From: Sergeia podlipaevii
Taxonomy: Eukaryota; Euglenozoa; Kinetoplastea; Trypanosomatida; Trypanosomatidae
DNA length: 15,239 nucleotides
Reading direction: 5' to 3'
NCBI GenBank assembly: GCA_030849805.1
Contig: JASANZ010001788.1
Coordinates: 1 to 15,239 of the forward strand
Shown: one piece after another, positions 7,701 through 14,179 of the stretch
How the letters are laid out: each line of letters opens with the position of its first letter
How positions within the stretch are numbered: the stretch's first letter is position 1
Made by a program: the position numbers and the translations under genes
The notes under the pieces: generated by a model
Database searches by the model: none
Seen by the model: only the letters and a program-made list of their open reading frames with translations
Told to the model about the DNA's origin: nothing

Positions 7701-9597
7701 TGTCGGTGTGATTACTTGCTGACTGCAGGTACTGGCTACCTAAAGGCACAGGGCCACTACCGAGTGATGCGCGAGGGCTCCTGACCTTGCCATCTCCAAC
7801 GTCATGGCTACCCTTCTTGATCAACTTCCGCCGCTGCTGTTGCTGTTGCTGATGAGCTTCTGTCATTGTATCGTCACACAGCTGAAGCCACAGCGCCACG
7901 CCCCACCGCTTCACGACGCGCGCGTACACCCCATCGGCGCAGAGCCCAGAAAGAAACGCTTGTAGTCCTGCTGTAACGTACGTGGCGCCGGCGGGTGTGA
8001 CCGCTTCGAGGTAGTGTCGTGTCCCCGCCACAGTAAAGAGAAGCGCCGCGCGAAGCTGAGCAAAGGCACGTGTGATGTCGCGCAATGCCCGTGTGACTTC
8101 AATAATGCTGATGTCCTCTCCCACTCTCGCAACAACAGCAGCATCAGCAGCACTAACGCCGCTGGTGGGTTGAGAAGAAATGAAAGGAGGCGCGCCTTCC
8201 CCTCTACCGACATGAGCACAGAGAGGCAGCAGCACGCTCGCAGCAATTTGACCTCCCTGAGCGACACAAAGGTGGTTTATCTCTGCCAGAAAACAGCGCT
8301 GCAGATCAATCAGGTGACAGTCCGCCACCAGCGTGAGGGCATGAGAAAGAGAGAAGAGGCTGGCCTCTTTCACTGCGGCAGCAGATGGGTGCTGAGGTTG
8401 ACCATATCGAGCGCAACAGCTATCCATCACCCTGCATGGACAGTCACTGTTGTTGTTGTTGTAATCAGCGCCATCACCACGCAGGACTTTCATAGGAGTC
8501 GCCTGATGCTCTGAGAAACGCTGCACGGGGGCTTCCGCGCGTGTAGCGAAGCCTCTATGCGGCGGCGTGGAGGGGTTAGACCACATGACGACACCACTAC
8601 CACCACCGCTGCCATCTAGTGCTGCGGTGCCTAACGTGTGCCGCACAGCCTCAAGCAGCACGTTGCGCACCCACGTCATGTTGTGTGTCAGAATCGCACT
8701 CATGATATACCGAGTCATCACAACGACTAGATCCATGGGCAAAGCGCGTGTGTGCGCGGTGAGGCGCAGAAATGCATGGGAAAGAAAGCGCTGCATGCGT
8801 GTATAGTGCTTTGCCAGAGTGACGAGCACGTGCAGGTCACGAGCAAAGCACCCCTCGTCATCTTCATCGCCGCTGCCATTGATGCCGGCAACAGCTTCCT
8901 CTGGTGGCATGAAGAAGCTCCGGCACAGAGACCCACGCCAGGCAGTTGTGTCGCGCTGCACAGCGACTGCGATAGCCGCCTTTACGCCATCGCCACCACC
9001 ACCACTGCTCTCAGGGGTAACCGAATAGAAAGGGGAGGAGAAGAAGGGGCGGTGCTGTTGGGCGGGTGGCATAACACATAGAAACGGATCAGAGGAGGGC
9101 GACATTTGGGAAGAGTAGGGCTGGCTTCTTCCCGCGCTAACGCCGTCCTTGCCAGTGCGGCTCCACAGTTGCTTCTCAAAGTCAGTGAGTTCCAGAAGTG
9201 GCATAGAGAGCCGTCCACCACTCGCCTCACATGTTTCGCGTGCCCACCCCATCAGAGAGGACCACAGCAGCGCGAGAAGCATCTGTGCTCGCGTGAAGCT
9301 GCTCTCCTCAGCTGTACCTGACGGCGAGTGTGGTTGAGAGGGGGTGGAGTGAACTGTCGCTAGCCAGGAGTACACCAGTGCGTAGGTGTAGGACCAACGA
9401 GGTGCATCATCATCATCTACATGCTCTGGTAGTGCAGAATGGGAAAGATAGGGGTTGAAAGAGTAGGTGTGCAGTGAGGAAGAGGCAAAGCGCCGTATCT
9501 CTGTAGAAATTCGCTCCCAGGCAACGAGGGACTGTAGACTACTGGAAAACACCACCATGTGTTGCGGTGATAGTGACGGCGATGCCGAGCTAGACAT
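4771..9597 (-). CDS. Cullin-family scaffold of a ubiquitin ligase, very long form
   Basis: A 1608-residue protein whose C-terminal third reads as a cullin. Cullins scaffold RING-type ubiquitin ligases. Visible landmarks: YKALLAVRLMQ at about 978-988, then a stretch resembling the cullin K-E-C-G-x-x-x-T-S-K segment (about 1000-1021); WWEPY at 1123-1127, at the cullin WP position; LRWPMLNGE around W1333, at the K-L-x-W position; and the C-terminal winged helix ending DSYVYVA. K1553 in HLLKKKG aligns with the neddylated lysine and lies 55 residues before the C-terminus, very close to other cullins. This argues against APC2, which lacks it. The N-terminal half is plausibly cullin repeats, but I see no sharp motif. 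Usual cullins have about 750-800 residues; the excess lies in Ser/Gly/Gln/Asn-rich insertions with polyQ (583-588, 1054-1059, 1067-1071). The start at 9597 is preferred over the in-frame ATG at 9789 because the added 64 residues translate the T-rich leader and lie upstream of the likely splice acceptor. Which cullin paralogue it is cannot be told. Confidence 0.85.
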   Translation of the reverse strand: MSSSASPSLSPQHMVVFSSSLQSLVAWERISTEIRRFASSSLHTYSFNPYLSHSALPEHVDDDDAPRWSYTYALVYSWLATVHSTPSQPHSPSGTAEESSFTRAQMLLALLWSSLMGWARETCEASGGRLSMPLLELTDFEKQLWSRTGKDGVSAGRSQPYSSQMSPSSDPFLCVMPPAQQHRPFFSSPFYSVTPESSGGGGDGVKAAIAVAVQRDTTAWRGSLCRSFFMPPEEAVAGINGSGDEDDEGCFARDLHVLVTLAKHYTRMQRFLSHAFLRLTAHTRALPMDLVVVMTRYIMSAILTHNMTWVRNVLLEAVRHTLGTAALDGSGGGSGVVMWSNPSTPPHRGFATRAEAPVQRFSEHQATPMKVLRGDGADYNNNNSDCPCRVMDSCCARYGQPQHPSAAAVKEASLFSLSHALTLVADCHLIDLQRCFLAEINHLCVAQGGQIAASVLLPLCAHVGRGEGAPPFISSQPTSGVSAADAAVVARVGEDISIIEVTRALRDITRAFAQLRAALLFTVAGTRHYLEAVTPAGATYVTAGLQAFLSGLCADGVYARVVKRWGVALWLQLCDDTMTEAHQQQQQQRRKLIKKGSHDVGDGKVRSPRASLGSGPVPLGSQYLQSASNHTDSSSTPHSYADAVSHSTGSVVRRQQRRLRQKGFTDGEMPLATSNSSRSGSWRGSNDENDDGRREGGGYELPRQRRQIRDTDVRMKAMRSLCEAALLPDDGLPSLFYFLPRERQQRQHILELFGCCVSEYLVSLLVDSTRQQEEQRKITGKVEGPATTAAAATAPLPGSVFERCVYVHRMSQAAFNTKKVGTLSGVLTAAEELESNDAERHAIDVRSASPFFARPSTASTGSYDGSATVTQPRDIVSSSKGGTAAEAALASVRAGLKLFFASYAARAALTLALALNTHVLASLQRGGVSGMEVKKLERATNKEESSSAMLNSADLEVVDTLLDLVSLLPSPEGFASHYKALLAVRLMQMRTLDELRVDKEVIARMEVGLGSEATSACRVLMKDVKEALLLLQQQPQQDIALASSPTYSLLVEPQQQQQQFIARTRGQQQQQLLSQTRTTASPLVDSPLTQCSLQLQRRLCLAHLLATKHGSRLLRHILVLRKTWWEPYTSGALLSSGAIKVLYEQGRWFTEGLVDAVLRTEWHYCGGSGSSAGEGGGAENNNDEVMENASFEGYGRYQGQQQYRQQRYHSRVDSIGTFQSSVTSFSHSTSTVVQGISFALTSAVQQQGSRIVGTLRLAGASSFGNDDVDERYEDDFREAYGGLLPPSMRGGGSSFQGASSVRSSLGTYSDDDGANSMDTVPPGVRVERRRLRWPMLNGEVTVVVHAARDKQGDDKEDGVCITGTAPHPGAAANRKAGRKSVQVVGPPAMLLLLQLVERCNAKHPSSRAPTEQESPVASSSLASPCTFEYICSSMPVQVPRAVVGSMLSTLLHAGVVERYVYADPKRDGSKKHVYFVSSSFERVQQRKVYVQAIPCAPANTTTGGTNVSQKSQDSCGGAMSKGTQELSASLGTPSVSGTEKRHSVEACIIHLLKKKGTMTHRGLQARVVEQLKRTLVVTPALFKHTLSTLVEKGFISRNVEEDSYVYVA

Positions 9598-9607
9598 AAA
9601 CGCCCAA

Positions 9608-9650
9608 CTAATAGAAAAATAAAAATATATATTAAAAAAAAGCAAAATAA
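9608..9650 (-). promoter_or_regulatory. Candidate trans-splice acceptor for the cullin mRNA
   Basis: On the minus strand a T-rich tract (9650-9611) contains no AG until TATTAG, whose AG is at 9609-9608. Splicing there would leave a 10-base leader before the ATG at 9597 and would exclude the upstream in-frame ATG at 9789. This is the main reason for the chosen start. Use of the site is inferred. Confidence 0.55.
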
Positions 9651-9929
9651 ATATAAAATGATTGTGTGCTCTTTGCAAACCTTGTAACCTGCAAGTGCTT
9701 TGGCAAGTATGTGTATAAAAAGTTTTCTTTCGATTATTCAGATGGTAGTTTCCCAAGCGTTGAGCAATGTAGGATAAAGGCAGTTGCAATCATATATGCG
9801 TAAAATAGCTACCCAACATACATGCGCACACTTCTCTCCCACACACCTCACGCTAGGCGCTTTCTGCACACTACCGCGATGATAAAATACATATATCGCC
9901 ACATATGGGAGTCCAAGAAGGAGGAGGAT

Positions 9930-9942
9930 GAGAGAGAGAGAG
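9930..9942. repeat. Short (GA)n repeat
   Basis: GA/AG repeated about six times, giving a CT-rich tract on the transcribed strand. It may act as one of the pyrimidine tracts in this spacer, but it is too far from the cullin start to be its acceptor if the one at 9608 is used. Confidence 0.7.
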
Positions 9943-10005
9943 ATGGAAAGATGAAGAAAACAACGAGTTAATCAACAATGCACGATACCACCCACCATCA
10001 ACACA

Positions 10006-10027
10006 ATAAATAATAATAATAATAATT
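10006..10027. repeat. AAT trinucleotide repeat
   Basis: About seven AAT/ATA units in the spacer upstream of the cullin. A simple microsatellite with no visible role. Confidence 0.85.
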
Positions 10028-10229
10028 GTGCGACCCAAATAAGGGCTCAATCAGAAAAAAAAACTATATTGCTGTTTTCTTCTTTCCTCCAATAGCATTC
10101 AGTATGTTCTAACTAAAAAAAAAAAAAGATCAAGTGGGTTTTCCTTTCCACGCATGCTACCATGCGTGCGTGTTTGATTGTATCACCTTCGTATGAGCAA
10201 GAACTTTGCTAGCGTATATCTTTGTTTTG

Positions 10230-10246
10230 AAAAAAAAAAAAAAAAA
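10230..10246. repeat. A17 homopolymer
   Basis: Seventeen A on the plus strand, that is T17 on the transcribed strand. It is a potential pyrimidine tract; homopolymer length may be unreliable in the assembly. Confidence 0.85.
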
Positions 10247-10433
10247 GCAACAACAAAGAAATTACTTTGCGGGCGTTGTTGTTTAAGATATATATGAGAA
10301 ACAGTATGATAATAATAAATTATAAATGTTAATAAAGAGACAGAAGTACGCTTTCTCAGCAGATTCTATTCTGGAGTGGATATACAACAGACTGAGTGCG
10401 CTACGTTCAAGAAATAAACATGCCCTTCATCTT

Positions 10434-10459
10434 AAAAAAAAAAAAANAAAAAAAAAAAA
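10434..10459. repeat. Poly-A run with an unresolved base
   Basis: A-run of 25 A with one N at 10447, the only ambiguous base in the window. This marks a site where reads disagreed on the homopolymer or where the assembly was joined, so local length should not be trusted. Confidence 0.9.
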
Positions 10460-10822
10460 GAAATAGTCCTATTTTAAAAAATGGTATGCAAAGAAAAAAA
10501 AATGCCTTTAAAAAAGTGTTGAATCAAAGAAAAAAAGAGGAAAAAAAGACGCTTCTTTCCCATTCTCTGGTTCCTTTCCTCTCCTTCAATATATGTATGT
10601 GCATGTCAAGCGTCATCTAGATGCTCTACCTTTCAGTGTTGCTTGCATATTCCTATCCTCTCTCCTCCCTTTTCTTTCAAAAAAAAACATTTTTTTCACA
10701 TTTAGCATTCAAAAATTGAAGCAACAATTGCGCTGAACACAATGTGAGCTGAGCACTTAACATGCAAAAGAAAATCAATGGGTTCCACGCTTTCACTTAA
10801 CAAAAATAGTGAAGAAGTTACA

Positions 10823-10846
10823 ACACACACACAGACACACACACAC
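10823..10846. repeat. CA repeat, interrupted
   Basis: Two runs of CA separated by a GA unit. It directly precedes the more complex stretch at 10850-10960. Confidence 0.85.
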
Positions 10847-10857
10847 TAACAAAGCAC

Positions 10858-10957
10858 GACCGTTAGCGGTTGTAGCGTGTCGAGACGCGACACGAAGTGA
10901 GCTGTTACTTGGGTGTTGCTGCAGAAATATGAGTACGTGAAGACCTGGGAAGCGGTC
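10858..10957. other. Possible structured RNA or DNA island
   Basis: A stretch of ordinary complexity in otherwise A/T-rich spacer. It contains a perfect 7-bp hairpin, CGTGTCG (10876-10882), loop AGACG, CGACACG (10888-10894). GACCGTT (10858-10864) can pair with AGCGGTC (10951-10957), with one G-T pair, and close the whole stretch. A competing small hairpin GACC/GGTC lies at about 10942-10957. No snoRNA boxes, tRNA arms or Pol III boxes were recognised. It may be a spacer-encoded small RNA, a 3' UTR element, or chance. Confidence 0.25.
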
Positions 10958-11130
10958 ACTCTATATTATTATATGTGATTATTATTTGTTATCCCCGAAC
11001 CTCCTACTAAACCGTCTACCTTCCCCCTTTTTTGTGTTTACACAGCACAGGGATAAGAAATATCAAACGAGGAACTTTAGGGCATACATCGAGAATATTT
11101 TAAAAACACCCGCCCGCCCACCGCTAAGGC

Positions 11131-11158
11131 ATATGAATACATATATGTATATATATAT
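11131..11158. repeat. AT-rich alternating tract
   Basis: Alternating ATACATATATGTATATATAT-type sequence in the spacer, with no visible role. Confidence 0.7.
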
Positions 11159-11269
11159 TCATAAGCAACTGAAACAAAAAGAAAACGGAAACAATCTTAA
11201 ACAAAGAGGAAAAAAAAACATATACAACCAATCGCTTTTACTGATTTCGCACATGAGTCTATTGAAAGC

Positions 11270-11401
11270 TCACGGCCTCTGGTGGATGAGGGCAACCATC
11301 CCCCGGAGACACGGAGAGCAGTCGTCCACAAATCTATTGAGATCTCCTATGAGAGAGAAGTCCCTGATGTGTGAGACATAGCGGCACCAATGCGCTAGCA
11401 T
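11270..11401 (-). CDS. Possible small ORF of 43 residues
   Basis: A minus-strand frame from the ATG at 11401 to the TGA at 11272-11270, beginning MLAHWCRYVSHIR and ending LIHQRP. It is not low-complexity, unlike most spacer frames. About two thirds of its codons end in G or C, close to the real genes by eye, and it carries three Cys. It lies about 210 bases downstream of the LDH-like stop codon, in the same orientation. No family is recognised and no clear pyrimidine-AG acceptor directly precedes the ATG. It may be a real small protein, a remnant of a gene, or simply a complex part of a 3' UTR. Confidence 0.2.
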   Translation of the reverse strand: MLAHWCRYVSHIRDFSLIGDLNRFVDDCSPCLRGMVALIHQRP

Positions 11402-11614
11402 GGAAGCTTGATTGACCTGCACGTCCTTTCTTCTATTCCCCCCTTTTTATTATTACATAGGAAATCGACAACGACCCCGAGAAAGCTCCTTCGGGAAAAG
11501 GACAATAGATGATGCTCGTTAAACATATATATTCCTCTTTTCTTTTCAAGCGCACTTGCACGTCCAGACCATTGCTTTCCTCCCCTTTCCTCCCATTCCT
11601 TCTCTCTTCCTGCA

Positions 11615-12607
11615 CTATGAAATTGGGTACTGCTCAAAGGCTTGCTTCATGAAGGAGCGGATCACGTCGCACGAGTGATGGAACCCTGCCTTCTCTTCGT
11701 CATTCAGGTCCAACTCAATGATGTCCTCCACACCGGCAGCCCCCAGCACAACAGGCACAGAGGCGTATACGTTTTCCTCACCGTACTGACCATGAAGCAT
11801 CACAGAGCATGGCACCACTTTTTGCTCATTGTGAAAGATCGCCTTGATCATCTCAGCGCAGGCCGTCGCGATACCGAACTCGGTAGAGCCCTTACCGCTG
11901 AGCACGTGGAACCCTCGCCTATGCACTTCATCCTGAATAGCAGCGCGATCGAACTCTGGATACCGCCTCGGGTTGACTTTTTGTAGCTGTTTGAGGGGCT
12001 TCCCACCCACGGTGACGCAAGACCACGCGGCGATGCAAGAGTCGCCATGCTCGCCAAGCATGTACGCAGACTTCATGGAGCCTGGGTGCACGTTGCCCTT
12101 CAGCTCTCGCGCAAGAAGGGCCTGCAGGCGAGCGGAGTCGATACACGTGCCGGTGCTCATCACGCGATGCGCCGGTATCTTCAACGCCTCCTGCACATAC
12201 GCAGCGATGATATCGGCAGGGTTGGAGATGCATATTATAACCCCCTTGAAAGTGTCCATCACGTGTTCCTTCATCCCTGCAATGACATCCTTGATGACCG
12301 CCATCGTGCGAGGCAACGTATCCAGACGGCTTTCACCCGGAGAAGGCAAAGGTCCTGCGGAAAGGACAATGACATTGCAGTGGACGAGGTCCTGCATCGT
12401 GCCAGCGTACGTCATGACGCGGTACGGCAGGTATGAGACGGCGTCTTGGATATCAATGGCCTGACTGTTGGCCTTGGCGGTGTCGGTATCGACGAGGTAA
12501 ATCTCCTCTGCGATACCCTGAATCGCAATGGAATAGGCCACGTGTGAGCCTACGTGACCACATCCGATAATACCAACGCGACGGCGTGCAACGGAACAGC
12601 TGGACAT
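11615..12607 (-). CDS. L-lactate dehydrogenase-like NAD-dependent 2-hydroxyacid dehydrogenase
   Basis: A 330-residue member of the LDH/MDH superfamily, predicted to interconvert a 2-oxoacid and an L-2-hydroxyacid with NAD(H). Visible: Rossmann motif GCGHVG at 15-20; acidic D40 in YLVD, indicating NAD rather than NADP; loop SAGPLPSPGESR at 83-94 with R94 (LDH Arg109); D157 and R160 in CIDSAR (Asp168, Arg171); catalytic H187 in GEHGDS (His195); T242 in GKGST (Thr246). The catalytic core is complete, but the residue at the specificity position 102 is P88, not Gln (lactate) or Arg (malate), so the substrate is uncertain. Branched or aromatic 2-oxoacids, as for L-2-hydroxyisocaproate dehydrogenase, are possible. 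The overall character recalls divergent bacterial LDHs. There is no C-terminal SKL-type or N-terminal PTS2 signal, so the cytosol is inferred. The start at 12607 is used because the upstream in-frame ATG at 12739 would translate low-complexity leader before the likely splice site. Confidence 0.88.
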   Translation of the reverse strand: MSSCSVARRRVGIIGCGHVGSHVAYSIAIQGIAEEIYLVDTDTAKANSQAIDIQDAVSYLPYRVMTYAGTMQDLVHCNVIVLSAGPLPSPGESRLDTLPRTMAVIKDVIAGMKEHVMDTFKGVIICISNPADIIAAYVQEALKIPAHRVMSTGTCIDSARLQALLARELKGNVHPGSMKSAYMLGEHGDSCIAAWSCVTVGGKPLKQLQKVNPRRYPEFDRAAIQDEVHRRGFHVLSGKGSTEFGIATACAEMIKAIFHNEQKVVPCSVMLHGQYGEENVYASVPVVLGAAGVEDIIELDLNDEEKAGFHHSCDVIRSFMKQAFEQYPIS

Positions 12608-12673
12608 TTTGTGTATTCGATAAAAGTTTTTTTTCTTTTTTTTGAAGGTGTTGTATGTGTGTAATTGTGTGTG

Positions 12674-12730
12674 CTTAGAAAGGGAATATTGTTCAAAAAA
12701 AAAAGACATGAAAAGTGGAGAAAAAAGTAA
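12674..12730 (-). promoter_or_regulatory. Candidate trans-splice acceptor for the LDH-like mRNA
   Basis: The minus strand from 12730 to 12676 is T/C-rich, with a run of ten T. The first AG after that run is at 12675-12674, preceded by CCCTTTCTA. It would give a 66-base leader containing an A8-G-A8 tract (12643-12627), and supports the start at 12607. Use is inferred. Confidence 0.5.
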
Positions 12731-13011
12731 GCGTTTCATCCTTGCTTTTCCCTATCAGTACGCCTTCATACACCTATACACTTTCCCCATACGCTCAGTA
12801 TGATGAGAATGCCATACTCTCTTTTCATTTTTTACATAGAGGGAACTCGTGGGTGCTTTCAGTTGCTCTCGCACTCACACAAACGATTAGTTAGTAGTGA
12901 GAGAGTCTTGCTGCCTCCCCATGGATCTGTTTTTTTCTCTTCCTTTTCTTTTTCCTGACATTTCCATCCTAGTTTACATTTGCCTCATTCATCGTCAACG
13001 AAGAATGAAAA

Positions 13012-13079
13012 AACAACAACAACAACAATAATAGTATAAAGAATACTCACGCGCAAAAATAATAATAATAATAATAATG
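13012..13079. repeat. AAC and AAT trinucleotide repeats
   Basis: Five to six AAC units at about 13012-13028 and seven AAT units at about 13057-13079, separated by 28 bases. They lie in the presumed 3' UTR of the EF-hand gene. Confidence 0.85.
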
Positions 13080-13164
13080 ATAAAAGTATTTTTACGCGAG
13101 TTGGTATTTTTTCTCTCTCCCTTTCAAACCCTCGCTGAGGCCACCATCTCCCTTCTACTGTCTA

Positions 13165-13192
13165 ACACACACACACGCACACACACACACAC
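13165..13192. repeat. CA repeat just after the EF-hand gene stop
   Basis: About fourteen CA units with a single G interruption, starting about 25 bases downstream of the EF-hand stop codon on the coding strand, where it reads as a TG repeat. It would be in the 3' UTR. Confidence 0.9.
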
Positions 13193-13216
13193 AAACATGC
13201 ACGTGCACATAGCGCT

Positions 13217-14179
13217 TTACAAGTTGATACCAGTCGCGGCATTGCACTGAGTAGGGCCTCCCATCTTACTGAAATACGCCCCTTGCACGCCGTGATACTG
13301 ATTACCGTATTGCTTCCCAGTAAGGGAGCGCATCATCCAATTGTGAACCTTGCGGCACTCCTCCGTCACTCCGTATCCATAGGAATCGCTAGAGCGCTTG
13401 TACATGGGGTTGGACGAGAGCGCGGTCTTGATAAACTTGCTCTGGCGGGCCTGGGAAACGTTGTGCTCCAAAATAAACTGACGAATGCTGGGTGGGAGGG
13501 TGTCAAGGTCCACGCGGGCGGAGATGGCGCCTTCAATGCCGCAGTACTTCCCTTCCTCATACTCCCATACAAAGTCCAACCAGCGCTGAATAGAAATCTG
13601 CGTAGGGACGTACTCCACCTTCTCACCAGCGAGCTCCTCAGGAAAGGCAAAGAGGCCCTGCACTTCCTCAGGCAGGTCTGCACGGGCAAAGATGGGCCGC
13701 ACCACGCCCTTGATGCCCTTAAGGAAGTACTCCCCAGTCGCTGGATTCTTCTCAGTCCATACTAGCGTCATAAGAGTAGCGCCATACAGCGCAGTAGGGA
13801 GTTGGCTAGTCGGGAACGCGGGGCGGATGCCAGTGGGCAGAAGTAAGTCTCCAAGCCTCCACAATTCCATAATAGTACGCTCGATGAACTGAGGCACATC
13901 CTTCACCTTCTCATCCAGCGCCTCGTCGGCAAGCTTCTCGTGGTATTTCATGAACTCATCAAAAGTAACATTGCCGTCGTGGTCGCGTGCACAGCTGCCA
14001 AACTGGTAGTTGAGCGTGTCCCGTGCCTGAGAGGGAGCCATATCACCATTCTTTACCCTAGGGTGATTAGCGCAATTGAATACCTTTCTCATTTCCTGCA
14101 GAGATACAAGACCACTGTCATCCTTCATCATGGAATGGAAGGCCACACGGACCAGATTGTATTCCGATTCACTAAGCAT
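13217..14179 (-). CDS. Calcyphosin-like protein with two degenerate EF-hands
   Basis: A 320-residue protein. Residues 1-110 align by eye with the last two EF-hands of calcyphosin, including the linking NHPRVKNGD segment typical of that family. Loop 1 spans 18-29 (MKDDSGLVSLQE) and loop 2 spans 64-75 (ARDHDGNVTFDE). Both keep D at position 3, G at 6, V at 8 and E at 12, but carry Met and Ala where Asp normally opens the loop, so calcium binding may be weak or lost. Residues 110-320 match no domain I recognise; the tail is rich in Tyr, Gly, Ser and Asn, with SNPMYKRSSDSYGYG and a C-terminus GGPTQCNAATGINL. There is no signal peptide or membrane segment. EF-hand proteins of this type occur in cilia and the cytoskeleton, so a flagellar role is possible but is only inference. 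The start is the first ATG of the frame, with an A8 tract 11 bases upstream. Confidence 0.85.
   Translation of the reverse strand: MLSESEYNLVRVAFHSMMKDDSGLVSLQEMRKVFNCANHPRVKNGDMAPSQARDTLNYQFGSCARDHDGNVTFDEFMKYHEKLADEALDEKVKDVPQFIERTIMELWRLGDLLLPTGIRPAFPTSQLPTALYGATLMTLVWTEKNPATGEYFLKGIKGVVRPIFARADLPEEVQGLFAFPEELAGEKVEYVPTQISIQRWLDFVWEYEEGKYCGIEGAISARVDLDTLPPSIRQFILEHNVSQARQSKFIKTALSSNPMYKRSSDSYGYGVTEECRKVHNWMMRSLTGKQYGNQYHGVQGAYFSKMGGPTQCNAATGINL

Larger units (their letters stand above)
9598..11614 (-). other. Long 2-kb spacer between the LDH-like gene and the cullin
   Basis: Mostly A/T-rich with homopolymers (A17 at 10230-10246; 25 A with one N at 10434-10459), AG, CA, AAT and AT repeats, and several purine tracts that read as pyrimidine tracts on the transcribed strand. 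It should include the 3' UTR of the LDH-like mRNA. Two stretches stand out by normal complexity: 10850-10960 and 11260-11410, listed separately. No convincing long gene is present. A plus-strand open frame near 10986-11381 is low-complexity and against the direction of all neighbours. Confidence 0.6.
12608..13216 (-). other. Repeat-rich spacer between the EF-hand gene and the LDH-like gene
   Basis: About 600 bases holding the 3' UTR of the EF-hand gene and the 5' leader of the LDH-like gene. It contains AAC, AAT and CA repeats (listed separately), T-rich stretches on the plus strand (12830-12960), and the purine tract at 12695-12728 that reads as a pyrimidine tract on the coding strand. No gene is seen. 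Confidence 0.7.

Noticed and set aside
9598..9789. N-terminal membrane anchor of the cullin
   Set aside because: It is the translated pyrimidine-rich leader upstream of the likely splice acceptor and of the better ATG at 9597.
10986..11381. 131-residue plus-strand open frame
   Set aside because: Lys/Asn/Tyr-rich low-complexity sequence from AT repeats, wrong orientation for the array, overlaps the better small minus-strand frame.
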